Below the pieces are notes generated by a model. It worked only from the letters and a program-made list of their open reading frames with translations. It did no database searches and was not told the origin of the DNA. DNA of 13,316 bases from Trichomonas tenax (lineage: Eukaryota > Parabasalia > Trichomonadida > Trichomonadidae): assembly GCA_023091735.1 (NCBI GenBank), contig JALKBU010001278.1:1-13316 (forward strand), written 5' to 3'. The translations under genes were made by a program, and so were the position numbers. Numbering within the stretch: position 1 is the stretch's first letter; every line of letters starts with the position of its first letter. Of the stretch, positions 1 to 7,986 are shown piece by piece.

Positions 1-66
1 CAAAAATTTATTTTCTATATGGGGGGACCTAACTTGTAAAACTAATTCTGCCGTAAATATATTTAA

Positions 67-465
67 AATGATGTTCGCAGAACTCGAGGCGAAGACTCGA
101 GTTCTGCGAACATCATATTACTAACTATTGTTTATGGCGGTTTAATTGAATATTGGGATAATTTCATTTTCAACTATGTGCAGAACACAATACAAACTGC
201 AATTGATAATGGGGATTCATATCATAATGATGATAAAATGTGAATGATTGATTATTTTCATGTTGACATCAGCACCATGATCAACAAACTATTGAATAAT
301 TTCGAGCTAATGATAAGCAAAGCTTAATTGTATATGAATCATATTCAAATTTCAAATATGAAACAAGAAAGCTTCAAAATTTCCATAATAAAAATAATAT
401 ACAGAATCCATCCATCTGATTTATCCTTTTCTTCAAAGAGCCAATTAAAAATGACGAAATTTTAA
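67..465 (+). pseudogene. Possible decayed coding frame, two internal stops
   Basis: One plus-strand frame runs from just after a TAA at 64-66 to a TAA at 463-465. It is interrupted only by TGA at 241-243 and TAA at 325-327. At this base composition about ten stops would be expected in 132 codons. The translation includes YGGLIEYWDNFIFNYVQN and MIDYFHVDISTMINKLLNNF, which look protein-like but match no family I recognise. The frame passes through the stem-loop at 68-116. No start codon with a convincing initiator is seen. It may be a broken gene or a chance low-stop stretch. The rest of 1-543 shows nothing else clear. Confidence 0.3.
68..116. repeat. Perfect 21-bp inverted repeat (stem-loop)
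   Basis: The two 21-bp arms (68-88 and 96-116) are exact reverse complements, separated by a 7-nt loop GCGAAGA. The arms contain TTCGCAGAACTCGAG and are much richer in GC than the surrounding DNA. A perfect stem of this length would fold strongly in RNA or cruciform DNA. No function is assignable; a transposon end, a hairpin RNA gene or a recombination site are all possible. Confidence 0.9.
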
Positions 466-530
466 CGGCTGATCTTGATAATTTGGCGTGGAGAGTTTGT
501 CTGCCAAAGAAATAAGAAAGATATAAAACT

Positions 531-540
531 TCACTTTTCC
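531..540 (+). promoter_or_regulatory. Trichomonad initiator (Inr) of the FKBP15-like gene
   Basis: TCACTTTTCC matches the Trichomonas Inr consensus TCA+1Y(T/A). The predicted +1 A is 533, giving an 11-nt 5'UTR before ATG at 544. This distance is typical of trichomonads and decides the start: the earlier in-frame ATG at 475 would lie upstream of transcription. Confidence 0.8.
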
Positions 541-543
541 AAA

Positions 544-1980
544 ATGATTGCTCTTGATGATCCAAACATGTTTAAATACAAACCACAAACGAGGGACACG
601 CAGCCCCTGACTCTCGCGAACTGCTACATCAACCTTTCGAAGACGAATCCTTCGACATTGCAAAATGAAAATTTTGGACAACATATTTTAGCACTACAAT
701 TTCACAAAAACAATCTTTCGCTTACTATTTACAAGCAGGGATGCCAACCTGCCGTCCAATTCAACATAAATAAGTCTCTTCACTGGACATTTCAAAATCG
801 CGTTTATTGTTATTTCCACGACGATAAAAACAACCAATGGTTGGCCTCCTTCACTGAGGACGCCATGGCAGCGTATGTAACATCCGTTATCTATTGTTTA
901 ACTAAAAATATCAAAACTGACACTTTAAACTCGATAGATATCGCGAAGCCACAAGGAAAAGGAATATCAGCGAATGACACTCTACAAGTTTCATACTATG
1001 TTTATCCAGCAAAAGACTTCCCAATTATCGATAGAGAAGTTATTTCAATGGAAGTCAAAAAAGTTAAGTTCACGAAAGAGAATTTCATATCAGGAATTTA
1101 CAACTCGATTTCTGGAATGGTTTCAGGATCATCAAAATTAATTTTTGTTCCGCAAGCGTACACACTCTATGAAAACGGTTCTTCACACAAGGACATTCCG
1201 GCAACAAACGTTGTTGTTCTATTTTCTCTCCATCACGTCAAATTCGATGGCACGGACAATCAATCTGATGCAAGCGATTACACACCTTCTCCTGAGAAAG
1301 CAGCGCCGCCACCACCACCAGAGAAGTCTGATACTGAAGCTGGTGAGAGTGATAAAGCTGTAGAAGACGAAAAACTCGAGAGATTACGAAAATTGCAGAA
1401 AATGGGCGCAAAGAACTCTTTCAGTCCAAGAGTTGAAATCTCACAGCCTTCTTCTGCTGCTAAAGGACCTTCGACAGCAGCTTTGAAGAGAATGGAAGCA
1501 AATATCAACAATCAAATTGATAACATTGTTTCAGATCCAAAACTCGCTGAAGTTGTATCCGGAGTTATCGCTTTGGCAATCCAGCTTAAGCAAAAGCAAG
1601 ATGAAGTCAATAAATTAAAGCAAGAAATGCAAAACTTGTCAAAGCCAGGTTCTGGTGGTGTTACAAAGAAACAAATCGAATTTGCGCGTGCTGAAGCCGA
1701 AGATATGAAGAAGAAATGCGAATATACGGAAAAGAAATTAAAAGATGCTCAAGCAAAACTTGCTGAAACTGGAAAAGAAAAATTTGATGACAATGTTGCC
1801 AAACAGAGAGGTAAATCAATCATCAAATCTCTCATGAACGAAATTTTCAATGATGTTAACGATTTAATTGATCCAGCCGAAGAATATTCAGGCGCTGTTA
1901 TCAATCAAAAGCTTTTTGAGCTCCTCAGGAAGCACTCATTTGCAGCAATTGAAGATGTTAATAAGAATGGACTTCAATGA
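544..1980 (+). CDS. FKBP15/WAFL-like protein: WH1-like, FKBP-like and coiled-coil domains
   Basis: This is a 478-residue protein with the domain order of FKBP15 (WAFL), which in animals links endosomes and actin. Residues about 45-120 resemble its WH1/PH-like N-terminus (VYCYFHDDKNNQW is a good match in style). Residues about 138-235 form an FKBP fold: NDTLQVSYYVY, then FISGIYNSISGM, LIFVPQAY and VVVLFSLHHVKF. The conserved active-site Trp (FKBP12 W59) is Ile here, so prolyl isomerase activity is probably weak or lost, as the non-canonical FKBP15 domain suggests. A low-complexity linker follows (PPPPP at 255-259), then a coiled coil at about 340-410. The C-terminus, near SLMNEIFNDVNDL (429-441), recalls the conserved FKBP15 tail. 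The start is set by the Inr at 531-540. A TAAA polyadenylation-type signal lies at 2023-2026. Family call by recognition only. Confidence 0.82.
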   Translation: MIALDDPNMFKYKPQTRDTQPLTLANCYINLSKTNPSTLQNENFGQHILALQFHKNNLSLTIYKQGCQPAVQFNINKSLHWTFQNRVYCYFHDDKNNQWLASFTEDAMAAYVTSVIYCLTKNIKTDTLNSIDIAKPQGKGISANDTLQVSYYVYPAKDFPIIDREVISMEVKKVKFTKENFISGIYNSISGMVSGSSKLIFVPQAYTLYENGSSHKDIPATNVVVLFSLHHVKFDGTDNQSDASDYTPSPEKAAPPPPPEKSDTEAGESDKAVEDEKLERLRKLQKMGAKNSFSPRVEISQPSSAAKGPSTAALKRMEANINNQIDNIVSDPKLAEVVSGVIALAIQLKQKQDEVNKLKQEMQNLSKPGSGGVTKKQIEFARAEAEDMKKKCEYTEKKLKDAQAKLAETGKEKFDDNVAKQRGKSIIKSLMNEIFNDVNDLIDPAEEYSGAVINQKLFELLRKHSFAAIEDVNKNGLQ

Positions 1981-2332
1981 TTTTTATGTTATGAACCTTT
2001 AATATCAGAACAAATTCCATGTTAAAAACCGATTTTCTGTCTTATTGTAACAAAATATAGCTTTTTTTTGGAATCTGAATAACAAACTGATTCACCATGG
2101 AGGTATGTTCCAATACTTATATTAGAGTCGTACTTAAGTTGCAAATGATATATTTAAAACAAAATCAAATATAATAATATTTCGTAAAAATTAGAAAATT
2201 GTTGTTCTGTTATATGAAGAAGGAGCATAGCTTGTGTATGCCAAACTTAAGATGATTTTTGAAATACGCGCAATTTTTGTCGTTTTATGGGCGTGGAGGC
2301 ATTAAAAATTGAATTTGAATGGAAAATTATTG
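1981..2332. other. Intergenic spacer, no gene seen
   Basis: This is the 3' flank of the FKBP15-like gene and the promoter region of the next. It holds a TAAA signal at 2023-2026 and short T runs. A CACCATGGAGGTATGT stretch at 2094-2109 resembles a start codon followed by a 5' splice site, but no trichomonad branch/acceptor motif (ACTAACACACAG) follows, so no intron is called. Confidence 0.5.
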
Positions 2333-2369
2333 TCACTTTTGCTTTTGACACTTTATTTTTGTCAATTTC
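2333..2369 (+). promoter_or_regulatory. Candidate initiators for the 230-aa gene
   Basis: Two candidates are present. TCACTTTTG (2333-2341, +1 A at 2335) is the better consensus match but gives a 39-nt 5'UTR. TCAATTTC (2362-2369, +1 A at 2364) is weaker but gives a typical 10-nt 5'UTR. Either one places the start at or after ATG 2374 and excludes the upstream in-frame ATG at 2287. Confidence 0.55.
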
Positions 2370-2373
2370 TTTG

Positions 2374-3066
2374 ATGGAGATGTTAGCAATGTCTTCGTGC
2401 AATCAGGCAGTTTACGATGCATTCAAAGAGTCATTGCAATCAAAGCAAAGGAATTTCATCATGGCCCAGTTTGATTTCTGTCTATATTGCATAAATCGTT
2501 TTAACGAAACCCTCAAAGATAAACCGTCTATCTACACGCACATTAAAAATTTACTTTCAAGTTGCATTGTGCCATCAAATGAAGAATTGACTAATAAAAT
2601 ATCTAGTTTTGCAAAAGTATGCAACGAGCACTACCAATCCATGAGCAAGCATTATGAAGCAGATAGCTTTTTTGCGGAAATATATACAATTGGACAAACT
2701 TCTACAAATTGGAAAGACATTAAACTTCAATTAGACAGAAAGGCGAAAGGAAAGAGATATACCAAATTCAGTTCTAGAGAGCTTCAGCGATTCTACTTCA
2801 CATTAGCTGCGATAGAAGCAGATATTTATAGCAGACAAAATCAACAACAAGGTCTTTTGCCTGTTATTTCTCAGGAAGTTGCTGTTCCAGCTCCATCAGA
2901 ACCAATTGAACAAAGTCCGGAACAACCCCAAATGAATGATCAATTTCTGTTTGATCCCTTGTTTGATGATGATGCACCTGTTGTATTGGTCGATAATCAG
3001 GAAGCATGGAAACCACAAGAATTCACAGGTTTCGAAACAACAAAAGATGACGATTTTCTATTTTAA
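2374..3066 (+). CDS. Unrecognised 230-aa protein, helical with acidic adaptor-like tail
   Basis: I do not recognise the family. Residues about 10-155 are rich in Phe, Leu, Lys and Glu with no membrane segment or signal peptide and look mainly helical. Residues about 160-230 form a disordered tail rich in Gln, Pro and Asp. The tail carries short motifs that resemble endocytic or coat-adaptor peptides: LFDPLFDDD (192-200), WKPQEF (212-217) and a C-terminal DDDFLF. By inference this could be a vesicle-trafficking accessory protein, but that rests on motifs alone. The start at 2374 is chosen because both candidate initiators lie just upstream; ATGs at 2380 and 2389 are also possible. TAAA signals lie at 3072-3075 and 3082-3085. 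It is codirectional with the FKBP15-like gene, 393 bp downstream. Confidence 0.72.
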   Translation: MEMLAMSSCNQAVYDAFKESLQSKQRNFIMAQFDFCLYCINRFNETLKDKPSIYTHIKNLLSSCIVPSNEELTNKISSFAKVCNEHYQSMSKHYEADSFFAEIYTIGQTSTNWKDIKLQLDRKAKGKRYTKFSSRELQRFYFTLAAIEADIYSRQNQQQGLLPVISQEVAVPAPSEPIEQSPEQPQMNDQFLFDPLFDDDAPVVLVDNQEAWKPQEFTGFETTKDDDFLF

Positions 3067-3195
3067 TATGTTAAATTATAATAAATTTATTCCTTTCTTA
3101 TCAGCAAAGGCCTCTGTGCATTTAGAGCAACATATAATTTTTTTGACATACAAATTTAGAGCAGCATATTAATTAGCACGGTGCTACACTAATTT

Positions 3196-3249
3196 TCAGG
3201 CGTTGAGGTAGTATACTACAATAGTAAATTAATGAACCTTAACGCCTGA
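3196..3249. repeat. 13-bp inverted repeat around a small palindrome
   Basis: TCAGGCGTTGAGG (3196-3208) pairs with CCTTAACGCCTGA (3237-3249), 12 of 13 positions. The loop contains the palindrome TAGTATACTA. A further small inverted repeat (AATTAG ... CTAATT) lies just upstream at about 3172-3194. This could be an RNA fold or a mobile-element relic. Confidence 0.7.
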
Positions 3250-3298
3250 GCCATGCACCAATGTGTCCAAGCGGAGAGAGTTTCCCTGGTTTCACTTT

Positions 3299-3400
3299 TT
3301 AGCCCTGGGATAATTTTTTAGCTAAAACCTGAATAAAAAGATATAATTCTGTGATGTGGTGCCACACACCAAAGCACAAGCAATGTTTTGAAATCAACAT
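3299..3400 (-). CDS. Possible 33-aa micro-ORF with its own initiator
   Basis: On the minus strand TCACTTTTATT (3401-3411; +1 A at 3409) is followed after 9 nt by ATG and a 33-codon ORF beginning MLISKHCLCFGVWHH. The stop codon reads TAAAAA, so a TAAA polyadenylation-type signal overlaps it, the arrangement also seen in the E2 gene here. No homolog is recognised. It could be a small gene, the stump of a lost gene, or a chance combination. Confidence 0.3.
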   Translation of the reverse strand: MLISKHCLCFGVWHHITELYLFIQVLAKKLSQG

Positions 3401-3615
3401 AATAAAAGTGACAAAATATTAACGTACAAAATGTTGTTAATTTTTTATGTGTAGTTTTTATCTCGAACCATTTCATGCAAATTTATTTCGGTGGCATATA
3501 GTGTTTGTTACAATAGGGATGTTCGAAAATATACGTTATTGATGTAAACTTTTCGTGGAGGACGAAAAACTCTTTAAGGTTCGAAAACAAAAAGTGACGA
3601 GTCAATTTGGACCCA

Positions 3616-3873
3616 TTATGATTTAAATTCGTTACGCATAAGGTCTGCAAAGCGAATGGAACTGAAGAGAATGGAAGTGCATTGGAATATGCGAATATTA
3701 AATTTTTCTTTTCCTCAAAAAGCTCTTGTTTTGTCTTGAAATACTTTCTGTATGACCGGCCTTACTATCGCAGATAAACACAAGAATTCACCATCGTCAA
3801 AATCATTCATTATTTTTGATTATTCTTTTCCTGTGAAGCCTAAAGACCTTAGATCAAAAGTTTTAATATTCAT
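3616..3873 (-). pseudogene. Broken frame inside the hAT-like element
   Basis: One minus-strand frame runs 86 codons from an ATG (3873) to TAA (3616-3618), interrupted only by TAA at 3820-3822 and TGA at 3715-3717. The pieces look coding-like (FDLRSLGFTGKE; NDFDDGEFLCLSAIVRPV; FADLMRNEF). I cannot assign it to a transposase domain. Its strand and its place near the left terminal repeat would suit the 3' end of an element gene read right to left. Confidence 0.35.
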
Positions 3874-4221
3874 TTGTATAAAAATAAAACTTAAAATTAA
3901 TAATTAACATTAAGTTTTTAAATCGTAAGAAATAGATGAGGCTCCTTTAAATCTGACAAATAAAAATTAAAATAAGTTGTCGTTTTAAATTTTTTCTTAA
4001 AATTTAATTTATTCATTAGCATTTTCTCATTAATTTTTATAAATTTTCATTAACTTCCTCTTTGTAAATTCTCATTATCAATCATTCTCTCTCAAATTTT
4101 CACATTTGAGACACTATTCAAAATTCAAAGCAAAATATTTTCGATTTTAACCTCCTCCATTTTCTATACTCATTCAAAACTCACTTATAAACAATAACTT
4201 TCCTCACCCCCCCTTGACACT

Positions 4222-4629
4222 TCAGCCTTGCCGCAAAGCGGCGAAACATTTAGTTGATTTCCCATATTCTTTAAAATGGTTTCTAATACCTAAAATCTTC
4301 CAATTGTTAAAACATATACTTTAAATTTTATCTTTATCTTTACATCTTTCATCATTTCCAACATATTTATATTTTAATTTGGTTTTAACGTTTAAATACT
4401 CATCAGCATTCAATACTTCACAATCTTCATTTTTAAATATCATTTTAATATATTCAGGATTATAAATTCTTCTATTCACCTTTCCGCTTTTTGTTGGAAC
4501 TTTACGACCTGTTTTAATAGGTGTTACATCTTCAATTTTATCAGTTTGGAGGGAATGTTTTATTACATTTTCATGAGATTTAATTGAAAATTCATTAACT
4601 TTTAATAACTTAATTCCCCATTTCTTCAT
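4222..4629 (-). pseudogene. Broken gene with a YKYxG / W-xx-R-H type domain
   Basis: A 102-codon ORF (4629 to TAA at 4321-4323) is rich in Lys and Asn and includes GRKVPTKSGKVNRR and NPEYIKMIFKNEDCEVL, then NVKTKLKYKYVG. The same frame continues past the stop for 32 codons (FNNWKILGIRNHFKEYG) to TGA at 4222-4224. In my memory the order (EYI..F...GCE.L..EY....T.L.YKY.G ... W....R.H) matches a repeated domain found in abundant trichomonad, probably mobile-element-linked proteins. It also resembles phage and virus proteins with TKLKYKC. A run of GATAAA-like repeats sits beside the stop and may be a slippage insertion. Function unknown; DNA binding is a guess. An upstream in-frame stop lies a few codons before the ATG. 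Confidence 0.45.
4230..4242. repeat. GC-rich hairpin GCCGC-AAA-GCGGC
   Basis: A perfect 5-bp GC stem with a 3-nt loop, unusual in this AT-rich DNA. It falls in the tail of the broken frame at 4222-4629, next to a C7 run at 4207-4213. Confidence 0.6.
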
Positions 4630-4716
4630 AAGTTCAGGCGAAACGATAGCTATATATATATTATTTTAGACAAATAAAAAAATTAAATTATTTTAAAAAT
4701 AAACTTAAAAAATTAA

Positions 4717-4788
4717 TTGTCCGGAATTACAATATAAATATATATGTTGGAATACATCCTCTATATATACGATTACAAAATCGGACAA
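4717..4788. repeat. 72-bp imperfect inverted repeat (TTGTCCG ... CGGACAA)
   Basis: TTGTCCG (4717-4723) and CGGACAA (4782-4788) are exact inverted arms, and the inner sequences (AT-rich with TATATA) also partly mirror each other. The size and shape suggest a nested miniature element or a solo pair of transposon ends inside the hAT-like element, just upstream of the 4222-4629 frame on its coding strand. Confidence 0.5.
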
Positions 4789-5204
4789 CTACCCCCTCAC
4801 TATACTATTTTTATTCAATGGTGACACTAAAAATATTGTCTACAGAAAGGTGACTCAAAAAGGGAAAAAAACACCAGCGCTGTTTCGAACAACCAAACTT
4901 TAATCAAAATTTCTGACACTCCCTGCTTTAGACCTGTGGCTAAAGTATTGTGAAACTTGGTAAATGCCTTTTGTTATTAAAATTAGCTTATCCTATAAGA
5001 AGGTATTAGATATCTATCACATTTGTGCTTAATGAGGAAAGACAATTAACACTACTAGTATATATATCGTCCTGTTTGATTTTAATTATAATCACACTTT
5101 AAAGTCTTCGACTTAATATAACTTCCACTATATTCAATGGGATTATCTGCTAGCTACCATAGTTTTCAGCTTGAGCTTGGCTTTGTTTGAGCAAGATATT
5201 TTTA

Positions 5205-5414
5205 GTAAAAACTCATATTTTGTGGGGATACTCTATAGCCCATAGGGATGCTATGTTTCAGAGGATTTGTCGAAATACGAATCATGGTGTTCGAGCGATT
5301 TCGAGAATCAAAGGTGACGGATTTCCCCAATGGAGGCCTCGAGCACCAGAACTCCACAGTTAGACTTCCGAAAGATGTGTGTTGTGGTGTTATGTTCCAA
5401 TAATTTTGTTTGGC
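5205..5414 (-). pseudogene. 70-codon open stretch without start, hAT-like element interior
   Basis: This minus-strand frame is open between TAA at 5415-5417 and TAA at 5202-5204. It has a higher GC content than its surroundings and reads like protein (VEFWCSRPPLGKSV; NTMIRISTNPLKHSIPMGYR). There is no usable start. I do not recognise it. It lies between a candidate promoter (5790-5810) and the other two minus-strand relics, which would suit one long decayed element gene, but this is inference. Confidence 0.3.
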
Positions 5415-5789
5415 TTAAATATTGAGAATCTTGGATTTTTATTAGACTTTGATATTTTCCAAGATATAATTTTTCGTCTTTTAGTTATAATATTATACCA
5501 AATTTGTTTGCAATATGTGTGAAAATCAGAGGTATCACAGCTTTTGATCTATTTCCATCCTGAGTTCATCTTTGAAACGATCCCAATAGATTTCCATAAC
5601 TTCTGTTATCAATCAAGTATGCTGTAGATTTGCTATCGATGTAGCCTGAAATTAGGTCACAAATTCTAAATATATTTTGTTATAATTTTATATCTGAGGA
5701 ATTGATGAGAAATAATTTGGATTATACATACACTAGCTGAATCATTTTGATTTACCTTGAAAAAGATGTATCTTTAAACATTTGAAATG

Positions 5790-5810
5790 TCACTTTTAGC
5801 CCAAAAGTGA
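5790..5810. promoter_or_regulatory. Palindromic double initiator
   Basis: TCACTTTT (5790-5797) and AAAAGTGA (5803-5810) are exact inverted copies of the Inr core around AGCCC, so an initiator points each way. On the minus strand +1 would be 5808 and the first ATG is at 5781-5779, followed by only 9 codons before a stop. It may be the old promoter of the element's minus-strand gene. A chance palindrome cannot be excluded. Confidence 0.4.
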
Positions 5811-6242
5811 AGTGGTAATTTGACATAATTTACCTTATTCGAAAAATTTGTTATCCATTTAATAGCAATTATTTCTTATGAAGAATCCAAATATCCAAAA
5901 AAATGCAAAAAAAAACATTATTTTTCTTATATATTTAGAAAATTAATTTTAAACGTTTTCTTGGAGGTTTGAAATTTTGCGGAGGTTTTTTCGAAAACCG
6001 CCCCGAAAATTAAAAAGTTAGGGGATCAAATTTTTTGCTGGAGAAACTTATCCCCATTATAAATCGGCAGACCCTGATATTTTTTGTTCAGGCAGAGCCC
6101 GAAAGATTACGTTTTTTCGAGCAACTCGCCCCGAAAAATTAACTTTTCGGACATCCCTAGTTAGAAGAGAATATAGATTTATATTTGGGTTAGAAAGTAT
6201 TTTCTATTTAGATTTAAAATAGAAGGTTATAGGCCGAAAAGT

Positions 6243-6726
<484 letters not shown>

Positions 6727-7079
6727 CCATTTAATTTGAAAACGGTTTAAATTTTTTCGTTATAGTTTTCATATTTCCATTTTCCTCGATGTAAATGTGT
6801 TAACATAATTTTTTTGGAAAGTTTCCAGTTTTACTTTTGATATTTAGAATTCTTCATGCTTTAGATCTCAAACAAATATTAGAATTGAATTAAAATTTTT
6901 CTAACAACAACTGAAAAGTGACTAATCGAATGGCAAAACTTTTTTTACATTGAAAAGATGAATTTTCACGGGTTGGAAAGTACTTCCTTAGGAACCTCTG
7001 AATACTTCATAATTTGTTTTTCTAATTGAGCCAAAATTATTTTGAGAAAAATAATTTTTGTGCTTACAATCATGATTTC
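6727..7079. other. AT-rich spacer, no gene seen
   Basis: This stretch has no ORF of note. A TCACTTTTC box on the minus strand (6913-6921) has no ATG within about 60 nt; it lies about 230 bp upstream of the E2 start, too far for a typical trichomonad leader. Confidence 0.5.
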
Positions 7080-7088
7080 TCACTTTTT
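7080..7088 (+). promoter_or_regulatory. Initiator upstream of the 42-aa ORF
   Basis: TCACTTTTT with +1 A at 7082 lies 19 nt before ATG 7101, within the usual trichomonad range. Confidence 0.5.
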
Positions 7089-7100
7089 ACATAACTAAGC

Positions 7101-7229
7101 ATGTTAAGTGAGGTGAGCTTCGACGCCCGGGTCTGGTCTTTTTGGACCAAAATACAAATTGAAAAAAAATCCGGCCCCTTTCAGGCCTTGCAATATCATC
7201 ATTGCCTTCGACCTGTAACTGATCCTTGA
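7101..7229 (+). CDS. Possible 42-aa gene or truncated gene start
   Basis: A canonical Inr is followed after 19 nt by ATG and a 42-codon ORF (MLSEVSFDARVWSFWTKIQ... ending RPVTDP). Composition is coding-like: GC above its surroundings, two Trp, mixed charged residues. After the TGA the same frame stays open for another 25 codons (ELCNILYVLIFSFLSFP), hydrophobic, to TAA at 7305-7307. This could be a small gene, or a longer one broken by one stop. CTTTTTGGACC (7131-7141) recurs at 11469-11479. No family recognised. Confidence 0.38.
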   Translation: MLSEVSFDARVWSFWTKIQIEKKSGPFQALQYHHCLRPVTDP

Positions 7230-7884
7230 GAGTTGTGCAATATCTTATATGTCCTTATTTTTTCTTTTCTCTCGTTTCCCTCTCTTTCTTATGTATTATT
7301 TATATAAATATGAGATAGTAAAAATCGAAATTTCTTGAAATCGCAAAGATGTGGTCTCTTGAAAGCAAGAATATGGAGGGCATCAAAAATAATCTCTCTG
7401 AAAGTCGCGATTTTTTCTACAACTAATACTTCTAGGCAAGAAGGCGAACTATTCGTAGCGGATATCGGAATTATTTCTGTGCTGCGTCTGTTTCGATTGT
7501 CAAACACATAGTATACCCTCTACATCACTTAGATAATTTTAATATTACTTTCAAAATATGTGTTTTTAGCAAATTATATTGTTGAACAATCTCTTATGTC
7601 ATTGGTCGATATATTTATGTACTGTTTGGTAGCAATTATTGATGTAAATCGAATGAAATAATTACACTGGAAAAAAGCATCTCTCAAAATTTTCAAAATT
7701 GCAATATTTGAACATAAAGTACCATTATTGGAGGAAACTGTTTAAAGTTTTTTCTCTGTGGATGGAACTTATTAATTATGTCGCATGAATGCTTAATAAT
7801 TCCGTATATATTTGGTACAAGAAGAATATTCTTGAATTTAGAACGGAATTAAGAGACTTGATAAGATTGCATCACAAACATAAT
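7230..7884. other. Spacer without a convincing gene
   Basis: The region 7320-7510 holds several short open pieces in different frames on both strands, the longest a 72-codon minus ORF (7289-7507) with no initiator. They might be fragments of a lost gene, but nothing is recognisable. The remainder is AT-rich and featureless. Confidence 0.4.
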
Positions 7885-7885
7885 G

Positions 7886-7934
7886 CAACAATACGTATGC
7901 TTGTCGGATTCCATGAAAATCGCAAGCCTGTAAC
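7886..7934 (-). repeat. Dispersed repeat, copy D
   Basis: About 50 bp that align with 10297-10344 upstream of the lysozyme. Shared blocks include TTCCATGAAAAT and GCCTGTAA, and ATACGTATGCTTGTCG matches ATACGCATGTCG. On the minus strand it translates with a FHGxR(Q/H)AY core also found in the lysozyme-side copy. Confidence 0.6.
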
Positions 7935-7986
7935 ATGGTGGTTTACACCAATATTTTGACTTTTGACAATTTACAAACAATTTATG

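Larger units (their letters stand above)
3514..6159. mobile_element. hAT-like DNA transposon, degenerate (2646 bp)
   Basis: The left end reads TAGGGATGTTCGAAAAT (3514-3530) and the right end, on the opposite strand, TAGGGATGTCCGAAAAG (6159-6143); they agree at 15 of the first 16 positions. The T/CAGGGATG start is the hAT (Ac-like) signature. The right end has two subterminal direct repeats, CGCCCCGAAAATTAA at 5999-6013 and a near copy at 6127-6142, as transposase-binding sites often are. The flanks suggest a worn 8-bp target duplication (GTTACAAT at 3507-3514, overlapping the first T, and GTTAGAAG at 6160-6167; 6 of 8 match). No intact transposase is present. Recognisable frame remnants are all on the minus strand. 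The copy is old or non-autonomous. Confidence 0.72.

Noticed and set aside
475..543. 23-codon upstream extension of the FKBP15-like ORF
   Set aside because: It begins upstream of the canonical initiator at 531-540, so it would not be in the mRNA.
2094..2109. ATGGAG followed by GTATGT, like an exon 1 with a 5' splice site
   Set aside because: No ACTAACACACAG branch/acceptor motif follows, and the downstream gene has its own initiator and start.
2287..2373. 29-codon upstream extension of the 230-aa ORF, with a hydrophobic segment that mimics a signal anchor
   Set aside because: Both candidate initiators lie within it, downstream of the ATG at 2287; the hydrophobic stretch is the translated T-rich promoter.
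5244..5253. ATAGGGATGC, a possible internal hAT end
   Set aside because: Only the first eight bases match and the sequence lies within an open relic frame.
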